DNA of 64,000 nt from contig CAWASG010000002.1 of the NCBI GenBank assembly GCA_963784615.1, positions 1-64,000 on the forward strand. The letters run 5' to 3'. This DNA comes from UBA11403 sp963784615 (GTDB lineage: Bacteria > Pseudomonadota > Gammaproteobacteria > Legionellales > Legionellaceae). This document shows, piece after piece, positions 54,622 to 63,008 of this stretch. The notes under the pieces are model-generated. The model saw only the letters and a program-made list of their open reading frames with translations, did not search any database and had not been told where the DNA came from. The position numbers and the translations under genes are program-made. Position 1 is the first letter of the stretch, and the number at the start of each line of letters is the position of its first letter.

Positions 54622-56085
54622 ATGAGCAACAAGAAGCCCGATGTTGGTACTCGCCAAGAACGGTGGGCCCGATTTCGCTTTTCGGTTATTGGCCCACTTT
54701 TGGCAGCGCCGCCGGATAAAGGGCAACTACAGATTGAGCTGGCTTCTTTAGCTCAAAAGCAATGGCAGCATCCCATTACAGGATTACCAGTTCATTTTGG
54801 ACTATCGACGATTGAGCGATGGCTTTATCAATCTCGCCATGAGAACGACCCGGTCGGTGCTTTGCGAACGAAACGCCGTACAGATGCCGGGAGTAGTCAC
54901 ACGCTCTCAGCCCCATTAAAGATGAGCATCCAACATCAACATCGTTCACATCCAAGCTGGAGCTACCAGTTACACGTAGATAACCTCTATGTGATTGCAA
55001 AGACAACGCCTGAGTTAGGCGTCTTGCCGTCTTACAATACGATTCGTCGTTACATGAAGTCGAATGGTTTCTGCAAGCAACCTGGGCGGAAAAGACGACA
55101 TACAGAAGGCGCCATCCTCGCAGCTGATAGGCTAGAGAAACGAGAGGTCAGAAGTTATGAAGTCGACCATGTTAACACGTTATGGCACCTTGATTTTCAC
55201 CATGGCTCACGCAGAATTTTGGGACGAGACGGTCAATGGCATAAACCCTTATTACTTGCCATTCTGGATGACCGCTCCCGCCTGATTTGTCATGCGCAAT
55301 GGTACATGGATGAAACCGCAGAGACGCTGGTACATGGGTTTATGCAGGCACTACAGAAACGCGCCTTACCGCGCGCTCTGATGAGTGACAATGGCAGTGC
55401 GATGACTTCGGCTGAGTTTACCGAAGGGCTTGCGAGATTGGGCATTCTACATCAACCTACACTACCTTATTCTCCCTACCAAAACGCGAAACAGGAGGTT
55501 TTTTGGGCGCAAGTTGAAGGGCGATTGATGGCTATGCTTGAGGGTGAGGAGGAGATAACCTTGTCGTTACTCAATAAAAGCACCCTTGCTTGGGTCGAGC
55601 GTGAATACCATCAAAAAGTACATTCCGAGATTGGCTGCTCACCGCTTGCGCGCTATATGAAGGATGCCGATGTTGGTCGACCGTGTCCTGACACCGCAGC
55701 GTTACATCATGCTTTTTGCACTCAGGTGCATCGCAGGCAACGTAAATCAGATGGAACATTCAGTCTTGATGGCAAACGCTTTGAAGTGCCATCGCAATAC
55801 CGCAGTTTGGAGATATTGTACATCCGCTATGCACGGTGGGACTTAGGCTCTGTAAGGCTTGTCGATCCACACACCAACACACTGTTAAGTATGATTTATC
55901 CACAAGACAAATCAGAAAACGCTTCAGGTCAGCGTCGAACTTTCACCAATTCCGGTGAACAAGAGCCCAGCGAAGAGCTTGTATCAACAGGCGTTGCGCC
56001 CTTGCTAAAAGCACTGATGGCAGAATACGCGGCCACCGGCCTTCCTCCGGCCTATTTACCCAAAGGAGAATCTGAACATGAGTAA
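54622..56085 (+). CDS. Tn-B2 DDE integrase/transposase
   Basis: 487 residues, same sequence as in Tn-B1, with catalytic acids in TLWHLDFHHGS, LMSDNGSAMTS and NAKQEVFWAQ. The start is preceded by CAGGAG. The stop overlaps the ATPase gene by 8 bp. Confidence 0.88.
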   Translation: MSNKKPDVGTRQERWARFRFSVIGPLLAAPPDKGQLQIELASLAQKQWQHPITGLPVHFGLSTIERWLYQSRHENDPVGALRTKRRTDAGSSHTLSAPLKMSIQHQHRSHPSWSYQLHVDNLYVIAKTTPELGVLPSYNTIRRYMKSNGFCKQPGRKRRHTEGAILAADRLEKREVRSYEVDHVNTLWHLDFHHGSRRILGRDGQWHKPLLLAILDDRSRLICHAQWYMDETAETLVHGFMQALQKRALPRALMSDNGSAMTSAEFTEGLARLGILHQPTLPYSPYQNAKQEVFWAQVEGRLMAMLEGEEEITLSLLNKSTLAWVEREYHQKVHSEIGCSPLARYMKDADVGRPCPDTAALHHAFCTQVHRRQRKSDGTFSLDGKRFEVPSQYRSLEILYIRYARWDLGSVRLVDPHTNTLLSMIYPQDKSENASGQRRTFTNSGEQEPSEELVSTGVAPLLKALMAEYAATGLPPAYLPKGESEHE

Positions 56086-56914
56086 AAAACTACTGGCTCT
56101 TTATGGTCTAAAATACAATCCATTCATCTCGGATATCCCCGTAGAAGCCTTGTGCATTTACCCAAAGCTCGAGAATTTTTGCTGGCGTGTTGAGCAATCA
56201 TTACTTCGTGAAGGTGGTTTTGCTTTAGTGAGCGGTGATCCTGGCACAGGTAAAAGTGTTGCCTTGCGCGTTTTGGCTTCACGCCTTACACGCGTGCGTG
56301 ATGCGCAGATCGGCGTCATCAGTCATGCTAACTCAAGGCTTGCTGATTTTTATCGTGAACTGGGGGATGTTTTTTGTGTGCCACTTACGGCCAGCAATCG
56401 TTGGGGTGGCTTCAAAAATTTACGCGAACGATGGCTCACTCACGTTGATAGCACCTTGTTACGCCCAGTGCTTATCATTGACGAGGCACAGGAAATGTCG
56501 CCAGAAGTCTTAAGTGAACTACGGTTACTGACCAGTATGCAATTTGACTCACGTAACTTGCTCAGCGTCATTCTGGCTGGTGATCAAAGATTAAATGATA
56601 AACTACGCCGCGACGATCTGATGCCTTTGGGTAGTCGTATTCGGATCCGCCTGCTCACAGAACACGCCAGCATTGAGCAGTTAACCCAAACGCTGCAACA
56701 TCTATTGGAACACGCTGGCAACCCTGGGCTAATGACGACAGGGCTGATAAACACCCTTTGTGAACACGCAGCCGGAAACAGTCGGATCCTTTGCAACATG
56801 TCTGGGGAACTGCTGGATATGGCCGCACGCCTTGAGCGTCCACAATTGGATGAGCAGTTGTATTTTGAGTGTTTCACCACTTCGGTCTCATCAAACAAAC
56901 GAAAAAAAGCTTAA
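56078..56914 (+). CDS. Tn-B2 AAA+ ATPase
   Basis: 278 residues, same as in Tn-B1, with Walker A SGDPGTGKS and Walker B LIIDEAQE. The start lies within the last codons of the integrase gene, with AAAGGAG upstream. Confidence 0.88.
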   Translation: MSKKLLALYGLKYNPFISDIPVEALCIYPKLENFCWRVEQSLLREGGFALVSGDPGTGKSVALRVLASRLTRVRDAQIGVISHANSRLADFYRELGDVFCVPLTASNRWGGFKNLRERWLTHVDSTLLRPVLIIDEAQEMSPEVLSELRLLTSMQFDSRNLLSVILAGDQRLNDKLRRDDLMPLGSRIRIRLLTEHASIEQLTQTLQHLLEHAGNPGLMTTGLINTLCEHAAGNSRILCNMSGELLDMAARLERPQLDEQLYFECFTTSVSSNKRKKA

Positions 56915-56927
56915 TCGGGAGAAAGCG

Positions 56928-57116
56928 ATGAAATATTTAGTCATTGAAGCACCGACACTCACCGATGAAGCAGCGGTCAATGTGCAGGATTTCTTTTATG
57001 CACTGATGGTTGCGTTTGGTGAGCATTACCATCATCAAATAGAACGTTATTATCGAGAATCAGTCATTGGAACCATGGCTGATATTAATATGAAGGAGGA
57101 TAATCCACCTTTCTAA
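56928..57116 (+). CDS. Tn-B2 small protein, 62 residues
   Basis: Same 62-residue product as in Tn-B1, preceded by GGGAGA. A longer frame that opens at 56760 inside the ATPase gene is a shadow; the ATG at 56928 is chosen for its ribosome-binding site and position 13 bp after the ATPase stop. Confidence 0.6.
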   Translation: MKYLVIEAPTLTDEAAVNVQDFFYALMVAFGEHYHHQIERYYRESVIGTMADINMKEDNPPF

Positions 57117-57219
57117 TCTGGAAAAAATACAGCAGGGAGGCTGTGCATTTTATGGCGCATTGCAACCATCAATTATCGTGTAAAACTGACCATCAAATTG
57201 CGTGAGCACGCTCAATTAC

Positions 57220-57408
57220 CAGCGAGATCAATCTATTCTTGAGCAACGACATGCCGTCTTGATGAAGGCTTTCCTTGCCCATCCAGAGCGCTTCAATCAT
57301 AAAGAGCCACAATTAAAAAGCCTCCCTGATGCGGTGTATATAAATCCACCTGAATCGATTGAAATAGGAAGTAAATCTGGACAGTCGGAGGTGTCTATGG
57401 CAGGATAA
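57220..57408 (+). pseudogene. IS3-family OrfB, 3' part
   Basis: Continues orfB after Tn-B2: QRDQSILEQRHAVLMKAFLA, then HPERF and LPDAVYINPPE, typical of the C-terminus of IS3-family transposases (VYINPP-type ending). It is in frame with the 5' part once one ATTAC is removed. Confidence 0.85.
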
Positions 57409-57566
57409 TCGAGTTAGCTAATTCACTACAGAATTTGTCTCATTTCCCCTGGCACGCTCCGCTGTTAAGGCAGCCATAGCGCTTAATTATTTGAATCTCG
57501 CTGAAGAAAGAAGCGATCACTTTATAATTCGTTGAATTTTACTAATGACCGATATATGCCAAAAAA

Positions 57567-57628
57567 AATCAATGGGGTTTGCGCCAAGCAAGCTTGTTGG
57601 AGGGGACGGCTAGCCGACCCCATTGATT
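57567..57628. repeat. Solitary inverted REP pair
   Basis: AATCAATGGGGT (57567-57578) and ACCCCATTGATT (57617-57628) face each other around 38 bp with no transposase between. This looks like a stand-alone REP doublet mobilised in trans by a RAYT. Confidence 0.8.
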
Positions 57629-57658
57629 CCTGGTGAATGATAACCACTATAGATAAAG

Positions 57659-58042
57659 CTACTTAGTCATATCAACATCAGATGGAGAACCTTTTAACAA
57701 ATGTACTTGACCATGTATTCTAAAGATCTTGTTTTCCTTAAATTTAAAATAAGCTATTACTTCGGCCTCGACATCGTTACCCTCAATACTTTTGCCTTTC
57801 GCATCATATATAAGGAATAATTCACTACCCTGGCCAATGTGAGTTTGTTTTGAAAATTCCATAGATTCGATATTTTTCTTTTGCTCTATGACATGTTCAA
57901 TATATTCAGTCCGATCCATCGTGATACCATTAATGCACTGTGTATAATCAACATGGAAAAATTTTTCTATGGTAGATTTGGTATCTTTATTTTGGTCATA
58001 TAACGCGCCCCAAATTTGGAAAATGGACTCTAAATAATTCAT
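57659..58042 (-). CDS. NTF2/SnoaL-like fold protein
   Basis: Product of 127 residues with the usual pattern of the superfamily: an N-terminal helical part (YLESIFQIWGALYDQNKDTK, then IEKFFHVDYTQCING) and four beta strands ending in VIAYFKFKENKIFRIHGQVHL. SnoaL-like proteins are small cone-shaped enzymes or binding proteins, and the substrate cannot be told. GGAG is 8 nt before the start. No operon partner. It could be an exported-metabolite or stress protein, but nothing supports either. Confidence 0.6.
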   Translation of the reverse strand: MNYLESIFQIWGALYDQNKDTKSTIEKFFHVDYTQCINGITMDRTEYIEHVIEQKKNIESMEFSKQTHIGQGSELFLIYDAKGKSIEGNDVEAEVIAYFKFKENKIFRIHGQVHLLKGSPSDVDMTK

Positions 58043-58199
58043 TGATTGGCTCCGTAAATTGCGAAGTTTTCCCTAGGATCCGTAGTTTCAATATGATTGT
58101 CAATGTGATTACTATTTTCCTGCATAGCACGGAAAAATGAATTTCTTTTCTATAGAACATTTTTTCTAAAGTGCGACTTATTCTGTGACCCACATCTTC

Positions 58200-58613
58200 A
58201 CAATCAATCTAAGCACCTCACCCCAAGGGAAATTCTAGTTGAACCTATCTGACATTTTGACAGTGCTAGTACATTGTTCATCTAATTTTGACCGGTTAGA
58301 TTGATAGCATTAAATCGGAATCCGAGCCACGACCGTTAGGGAGTGGAGTATTTGAGGGCCAGCTGAACTGTTCCACTCCCTAACGGTCGTGGCTCGGATT
58401 TCGGCTAAGTATCAACAAGTTGAGTATTGCTATCGGTCAAAATTAGATTAACAACGTACTAGTAATCACACGAACATGCCTGAATCAACGCAATCAATCT
58501 AAGCACCCCACCTCACCTCAAGGGAAACTCTACAGGATGTTAGGGGATTATTGGAGGTATACAATGAAACAACGATCTTTGAGCTATAGTTGAACCTTTC
58601 GGACATTTTGACA
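58200..58613. repeat. Dispersed direct repeats flanking the MITE-like palindrome
   Basis: CAATCAATCTAAGCACC occurs at about 58201-58217 and again at about 58492-58508. AGTTGAACCT with GACATTTTGACAG occurs at about 58237-58263 and about 58588-58614 with two mismatches. They suggest two copies of the same element end in direct order around the palindrome. The 58043-58748 stretch has no gene otherwise. Confidence 0.6.
58266..58462. mobile_element. MITE-like element with nested inverted repeats
   Basis: Outer arms: 58266-58294 (CTAGTACATTGTTCATCTAA...) and 58434-58462, 29 bp with two mismatches. Inner arms: 58319-58347 (AATCCGAGCCACGACCGTTA...) and 58372-58400, 29 bp perfect, around a 24-nt loop. 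The whole is 197 bp and has no coding capacity. The double palindrome suits a miniature inverted-repeat element or a bulky REP/BIME hairpin. Confidence 0.75.
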
Positions 58614-58748
58614 GGGCCAGGGCAATATATTTCTAAAAAATTGCGCGGGAGGTGGTTTTGACTATACTTTATACATGAGTGCCTAATTCCAATCGGTACT
58701 TAATCATCTTAAAAGCGTTATAAGTCTTTTTTTCAGGAGGAATTTATC

Positions 58749-59975
58749 ATGCCTAACAGAGAGGTTATAAACATAATCCCTGGCGGATGGACAAACATAA
58801 ACCTTGGCGTATGGACGGTATTACTAGGGAATTCAAGTGAAACCAACAAGCTGGTTGAACACCTTATGAGTGGGGAAAAATGGCAGTTTTTTTTGGAACT
58901 TTTAAGTCAGGTTAAACTGGAGAAACAACCTGCGTATCTTATTGGTTTCGTCCAGGGGGCATCAATAGGCAAGTGGGCAGAGCACAATCAGGTTGATTTT
59001 GAAAAACAATTAAAGCCGCTCTCGGTTAGTGCGAAAAATGAAGCGGCATATATGAGAGACGTGGTACGTGTTTTAAAAAGCAAAAATGCCCTTACTGTTG
59101 ATGGAGTTGTCGAAGGCATGTTTTTAGGTGAGGCATCAGCACAAGATAAACTAAAAGGCTTGTTGGTACTTGAAAAAAATTGCAAGAGTTTCTTTCCTTT
59201 CATAGCAGTTACGCCAGTCTTATATAGTAAAGATCCGGAGAAATTAGCTGAGAATATTAGTAAAGCTCCGGCTCGCTTAGCTGATATTACCCGTTCAGTA
59301 GAAAACATACCTGATAAAGCAAATTTTAATAAATGCATCAGCTTGCTTGCAAAGATCGACTGGTTCGATCAAGATTTGACGGTTTTTAATAAATTATTAG
59401 CGCATTCTGACCTAGGTAACGTGTCAAAATGTCTTGATGCTATGGCCAAGACCGGAGTGTTGAATGGCCCAAAAGCACAAGAAAATTTCAGTCTATTATT
59501 AGACCAACCTGACTTAAGTAACGTGTCAAAATGCATTGATGCTATGGCCAAGACCGGAGTGTTGAATGGCCCCAAAGCAGCTGGTCTGTTAAAATGCTTT
59601 GTAATTTTAAATAAATATGGTTTTCTTAATGGTCATGATGCGCAAGAAAACATTAATCGCTTAATGAAGCATGAAGGCCTGCATGATCTATACCGATGTT
59701 TAATTATAATTGGAAAGAAAGGTTTGTTATCTTCAGATGAAGCGCTAGGCTCTATTCAAGAAAAAAGTACCGCGCAAGAAAATTTTGAGGCACTGATTAA
59801 ACATCACGTATGCGCTCAAAACCTTGAACAAGTTGAATCTCAAGATGATTTTAATAAAGTAATCACCCATTTGATAGTTGATGATTTTCGCCAACGATAC
59901 AAAGAAATACAAGAAGGAGCGGTTGATGACAAAGAAGTGCAATCAATAAGAACAAGTAGTGGACTCTCAAAATAA
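58749..59975 (+). CDS. Repeat protein resembling secreted effectors of intracellular bacteria
   Basis: Product of 408 residues with a strong AGGAGG 8-9 nt before the start. The middle (about 215-330) contains helical repeats of 34 residues, two nearly identical (NVSKCLDAMAKTGVLNGPKA and NVSKCIDAMAKTGVLNGPKA) and two diverged. Similar NV...L...GVL.GP/AQENF repeats occur in uncharacterised Legionella/Coxiella proteins, some of them type IV effectors (recalled, not searched). There is no signal peptide. The C-terminus is acidic (EIQEGAVDDKEVQSIRTSSG), which loosely fits Dot/Icm-type signals. Monocistronic. Effector status is inference. Confidence 0.5.
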   Translation: MPNREVINIIPGGWTNINLGVWTVLLGNSSETNKLVEHLMSGEKWQFFLELLSQVKLEKQPAYLIGFVQGASIGKWAEHNQVDFEKQLKPLSVSAKNEAAYMRDVVRVLKSKNALTVDGVVEGMFLGEASAQDKLKGLLVLEKNCKSFFPFIAVTPVLYSKDPEKLAENISKAPARLADITRSVENIPDKANFNKCISLLAKIDWFDQDLTVFNKLLAHSDLGNVSKCLDAMAKTGVLNGPKAQENFSLLLDQPDLSNVSKCIDAMAKTGVLNGPKAAGLLKCFVILNKYGFLNGHDAQENINRLMKHEGLHDLYRCLIIIGKKGLLSSDEALGSIQEKSTAQENFEALIKHHVCAQNLEQVESQDDFNKVITHLIVDDFRQRYKEIQEGAVDDKEVQSIRTSSGLSK

Positions 59976-60117
59976 TCGATGGAAAAAACAATGAAATCAA
60001 GGGGCCAGACTCTGAGGTGTCGACACCTTTTTTTAAGCCTCACTAAAGTCAGGGAAGTTTTCTATAACCGACTGAATTAATATGGTTTTCATTTTATCCT
60101 TCGCTCGAATTATGATT
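59976..60117. other. Intergenic gap after the repeat protein
   Basis: Contains GGGGCCAGACTCTGAGG near 60001, a weak REP resemblance. A minus-strand frame through 60033-60117 shows no recognisable product and probably belongs to the decayed transposase that follows. Confidence 0.3.
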
Positions 60118-60345
60118 CTACAGCCTAGATAAAATAAGGAAAGTATACGTATAGACCGCACAGAGTTTGCCTGGTATTGAGACTGCAAGCCTGCTTTTTC
60201 GGCCAACATAGTCCCAGCCAAGGCCATGAAAGGCCTCAAACCATGATGAATGAAAACCAGCAGCAGAAATAATGATTGGTTTAACATTATCTTCTAGCAT
60301 CGACTTTAGTTTTTTATAAGTAAAATAAACAGTGTGGGCGCTTAT
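60118..60345 (-). pseudogene. Fragment of an IS4-family transposase
   Basis: The minus-strand frame reads VKPIIISAAGFHSSWFEAFH, then GLGWDYVGR. This is the IS4-family core pattern (PIIVTDAGF..WF..V..LGWDWVGR), here with Ala in place of the catalytic Asp (SAAGF for TDAGF). Both the N-terminal and C-terminal parts are missing. It is an old, dead insertion. Confidence 0.7.
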
Positions 60346-60418
60346 GCGTCTAAGTGCTTGATATGTTGATATAAATGTAATACAATAGGTCTGTTTTAAT
60401 GTAGTAAGGTTTAAATAA

Positions 60419-61039
60419 ATGAAATCGTCATTAAGAGAGGATGCTAAAGAATTTATTCCAGCATCTATTAAAGCAACAGCTTCTGTTGCTTTAAGATGGG
60501 GGGCTAAACCATTCTTGCCTTCGCAAAATGAACATGTTTTGGTGCAAAGCTACCAAGCTCATCTCATAGAGATGAGAGCTGAAAAGAAAGCTAATCGTCC
60601 AGCTAAAAAGGCAGCCGCAAGGAGTCTTCTACGATCGGTAACTAATACAGAAATACCATCGAATGGGAGTCCGAATGATATAAGACAGCCCGTGACCGCG
60701 CAACAAGCAGCTTCGAGTGGTGGCGACCTTCAAAGTCTTCTCAGTCAGCTAATTAAAACATCTCTGGAATTAAAGCACGTTCTATCTAAACAAGGCATAT
60801 TGGAAAGTAATGTGGAAATATCTGATGGTTTAAAAGTTCAATTTAAATCCTTACCCGAAATACACCAGTTAATTGGATATTTAATATCTAAGGTTGGCTT
60901 AACTCAAGGCGGTCCAAATCCGGCAAGATTTGAATCCTCAGACGATGATGACGACGACAAAAGTATAGATGGTCATCCAATTATTGATACAAGCTCAGAT
61001 GACGATACTCCCGGCCCTTCACTCCGTAATCCATCATAA
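60419..61039 (+). CDS. Hypothetical protein with acidic disordered C-terminus
   Basis: Product of 206 residues. The N-terminus is basic and helical (REDAKEFIPASIKATASVAL, then KKANRPAKKAAARSLLRS). A middle helical part (LQSLLSQLIKTSLELKHVLS) is followed by a Ser/Asp-rich tail (SSDDDDDDKSID, TSSDDDTPGPS). No signal peptide, no known domain. An unstructured acidic tail next to an effector-like gene could mean a secreted substrate, but this is weak. The start is preceded by AAGG about 11 nt upstream. Confidence 0.5.
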   Translation: MKSSLREDAKEFIPASIKATASVALRWGAKPFLPSQNEHVLVQSYQAHLIEMRAEKKANRPAKKAAARSLLRSVTNTEIPSNGSPNDIRQPVTAQQAASSGGDLQSLLSQLIKTSLELKHVLSKQGILESNVEISDGLKVQFKSLPEIHQLIGYLISKVGLTQGGPNPARFESSDDDDDDKSIDGHPIIDTSSDDDTPGPSLRNPS

Positions 61040-61091
61040 TTATTAACGAGAATCAATGGTTTCAGAGTCTAATGGCGCTAAGTTAAGGGTT

Positions 61092-61127
61092 GTAGGTTGG
61101 GCTTCGCTCTCGCTCAACCCAACCTAC
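61092..61127. repeat. REP-like hairpin
   Basis: GTAGGTTGGG (61092-61101) and CCCAACCTAC (61118-61127) form a 10-bp stem with a 16-nt loop. Hairpins of this GTAGGTTGGG type are widespread REP-like repeats. It lies just past the 3' end of the downstream convergent PRC-barrel gene and could also serve as a bidirectional terminator. Confidence 0.6.
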
Positions 61128-61145
61128 GCGTACATCAATCATTTT

Positions 61146-61493
61146 TTACTTGGTCGGTATGCCATAATACGTATGAATGGAATTACTCCACGAGTGATCG
61201 GACATATCTGGCCAGTTATCCTTATCAAACCCGGGTGAGTTCTTTAATTTTTCTTCACTCAGGGCAAGTATCAAGCAATCTTGTGCCGCATCGTATGAAA
61301 AAACATTCCAAGGAATGGCAAACAGTTTGTTACCCATGCCTAGAAAGCCCCCGTAAGAAAGCACAACATAAGCGACCCTACCATCAGTTTTATGTAACAT
61401 GATTGTTTCAATTTTACCCAAGTCCTGGTCCTGATTATTTTTAACTTTAAGACTAATAATATCGTTAACATTGACTATTGTGTGGTAGCTCAT
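61146..61493 (-). CDS. PRC-barrel domain protein 1
   Basis: Product of 115 residues that is essentially one PRC-barrel: DIISLKVKNNQDQDLGKIET, GRVAYVVLSYGGFLGMGNKL, FAIPWNVFSYDAAQDCLIL. PRC-barrel proteins are small beta-barrels used in RNA processing and photosynthetic assembly; stand-alone forms in proteobacteria are often stress-associated with unknown partners. AAGGAGAG precedes the ATG. It is paralogous to the gene 143 bp upstream, and the two probably arose by tandem duplication. Confidence 0.85.
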   Translation of the reverse strand: MSYHTIVNVNDIISLKVKNNQDQDLGKIETIMLHKTDGRVAYVVLSYGGFLGMGNKLFAIPWNVFSYDAAQDCLILALSEEKLKNSPGFDKDNWPDMSDHSWSNSIHTYYGIPTK

Positions 61494-61635
61494 GTTGCTC
61501 TCCTTATTCGATTCAATGATACATCCCCTTTTGGCAACTTACTTGGGATGGTTAACACGAGTTGATGGAAATCTTTCCGCATCAACTTGTATTAATATTT
61601 AATTTCTCTCAAACATAAAGTCACTTCTGAATAAA
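61494..61635. other. Spacer between PRC-barrel paralogues
   Basis: AT-rich, no gene. It probably includes the promoter of PRC-barrel gene 1. GATACATCCCC near 61519 is not a recognisable site. Confidence 0.3.
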
Positions 61636-61989
61636 TTACTTTGCTTTCTTGTGTTTGATATAAAATTGTTCAATTGAAGTAGCTACATTAGGTGAGGTGA
61701 AGTTAGGCCAATTGTCTTTTTCAAATCCAGGAGCATCCTGTAATCGTTCTTTATCCAAATCGAGAACGAAGCAATCTTTTTCTTCATTATAGGTAAATAA
61801 GTTCCAGGGGATCGCAAAAAATTTATTACCAAACCCCAAATGTCCACCAAAATTTAAAACAAGGTAACTTACGTTGCCATGGGCTTTATCAATGACTACT
61901 TCACTGATTTTACCAATACTTTCGTCGGCCAAGTTTTTTACGTCAACGCCAACAACTTCGCTTGCTTTAACTACTTTTCTATAAGTCAT
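61636..61989 (-). CDS. PRC-barrel domain protein 2
   Basis: Product of 117 residues, about half identical by eye to its neighbour: ASEVVGVDVKNLADESIGKI, GNVSYLVLNFGGHLGFGNKF, FAIPWNLFTYNEEKDCFVLD, APGFEKDNWPNF. AAAAGGAA lies 7 nt before the start. Same strand and order suggest related regulation, although each may have its own promoter. Cytoplasmic, no signal peptide. Confidence 0.85.
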   Translation of the reverse strand: MTYRKVVKASEVVGVDVKNLADESIGKISEVVIDKAHGNVSYLVLNFGGHLGFGNKFFAIPWNLFTYNEEKDCFVLDLDKERLQDAPGFEKDNWPNFTSPNVATSIEQFYIKHKKAK

Positions 61990-62168
61990 GATAATTCCTT
62001 TTAAAGTTAATAATATTGGATATCCATATAGAGCTTAGTTGATTATTTTGAAAACACAAATTATATATTTTATATATTGTCGAAAAAAATATGCCAGAAA
62101 TTTTGGTAGACAAGTGTAACGTCTCACTCTAATTTACATATCTCGTCCCTATTTAATTAACCTGAGAC

Positions 62169-62202
62169 AAAGCTCCCCAAGGCAAGCACCTTGGGGAGCT
62201 TT
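62169..62202 (-). terminator. Terminator hairpin of Tn-A copy 3
   Basis: AAAGCTCCCCAAGG (62169-62182) and CCTTGGGGAGCTTT (62189-62202), same as in copy 1, just after the ATPase stop. Confidence 0.8.
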
Positions 62203-62207
62203 TATTT

Positions 62208-63008
62208 TTAAATTTGTTTCAACAGAGCGATGGCCTCCTTGATGATATCATCTGGTAGATGATTGATTTTTTTATCAGTAGCCAATCGCAGTGATGTAAC
62301 AATGAGTTTATGTGCTTGTCTTGGATTACCTTTTGAGGACATTCGGAGCAGCTCAAGAGCTGAGTCGGACAACAACTGATGCGTACATCCAGCCTGAGAA
62401 AAACCATGTTCAATAAGCTGCTTAAATGCATCGCGCTCAAGAATTGGCTTCAGTTCACAACGTGCTTGGATCCGAGATTCTAATGCAGCATTAGCGGGTT
62501 TCCCTATCTCGCGAGCGAGCTCCGGGTGGCCTACCAACCAAACGGTCATGTAGTCTTTGGAATCAAAGACAAAATTGAGGAAAGCTGGGAAATCACGAAA
62601 AAATTCAGATGGAAGATTTTGTGCTTCATCAATAATGAATACTGGCATAATGTTCTTTTGAGTAGCCAAGTGAATGATGTACTCCTTAATATCACGCCAT
62701 AACTGAGCACGACGATAAGAAGAAGCAAGTCCAAGTATCAGCGCCATTTGACGATAAAAATCCAGTCGACCAAAATCTGTCTCGGCGATGTAGAAAACGC
62801 TGTATTGATGTGGGTTTAAAGTGCTGGTTAGTTGTCGAAGTGCAGCCGTTTTCCCAAGTCCAGGCTCTGCTGTGAGTAATCCAACGCCAGGTGATTGAAG
62901 AAGCCAATTAAACTGTTGAGCAAGGCCTGCAAGCTGGGCGTTATCCCATAATTGGATACTTTTTTTTCCTAAGGGGGCTTGGGTTAAACCAAAAAATGAT
63001 TGGTACAT
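62208..63008 (-). CDS. Tn-A3 AAA+ ATPase
   Basis: 266 residues, same as the copy 1 ATPase, with Walker A AEPGLGKT and Walker B IIDEAQNLP. It directly follows the integrase stop. Confidence 0.88.
   Translation of the reverse strand: MYQSFFGLTQAPLGKKSIQLWDNAQLAGLAQQFNWLLQSPGVGLLTAEPGLGKTAALRQLTSTLNPHQYSVFYIAETDFGRLDFYRQMALILGLASSYRRAQLWRDIKEYIIHLATQKNIMPVFIIDEAQNLPSEFFRDFPAFLNFVFDSKDYMTVWLVGHPELAREIGKPANAALESRIQARCELKPILERDAFKQLIEHGFSQAGCTHQLLSDSALELLRMSSKGNPRQAHKLIVTSLRLATDKKINHLPDDIIKEAIALLKQI

Larger units (their letters stand above)
53820..57214 (+). mobile_element. Transposon Tn-B copy 2, inserted in IS3 orfB
   Basis: A 3395-bp copy with ends TCAGCCTGAACACAC (53820) and GCGTGAGCACGCTCA (to 57214). 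The 5-bp target duplication is ATTAC (53815-53819 and 57215-57219), and excision restores the IS3 orfB frame. It is in inverse orientation to Tn-B1 2.5 kb away and encodes the same proteins, so one copied from the other, or both arrived, very recently. Confidence 0.92.
52482..57460 (+). mobile_element. IS3-family element interrupted by Tn-B2
   Basis: Approximate limits: left end near 52482 (TGAGGGCGGTAGGGAAATTG) and right end near 57460, whose complement reads GCCAGGGGAAATGAGAC. The two share GGGGAAAT-like imperfect inverted repeats. Without the 3.4-kb Tn-B2 and one ATTAC it would be about 1.6 kb with orfA and orfB. Ends are estimated from partial similarity only. Confidence 0.65.

Noticed and set aside
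56760..56927. Longer start for the 62-residue Tn-B protein
   Set aside because: The extension lies inside the ATPase coding region in another frame; the ATG at 56928 has its own ribosome-binding site.
58200..58740. A CRISPR array, suggested by regularly repeated short motifs
   Set aside because: The repeats are inverted or occur only twice with unequal spacing, and no cas genes are present.
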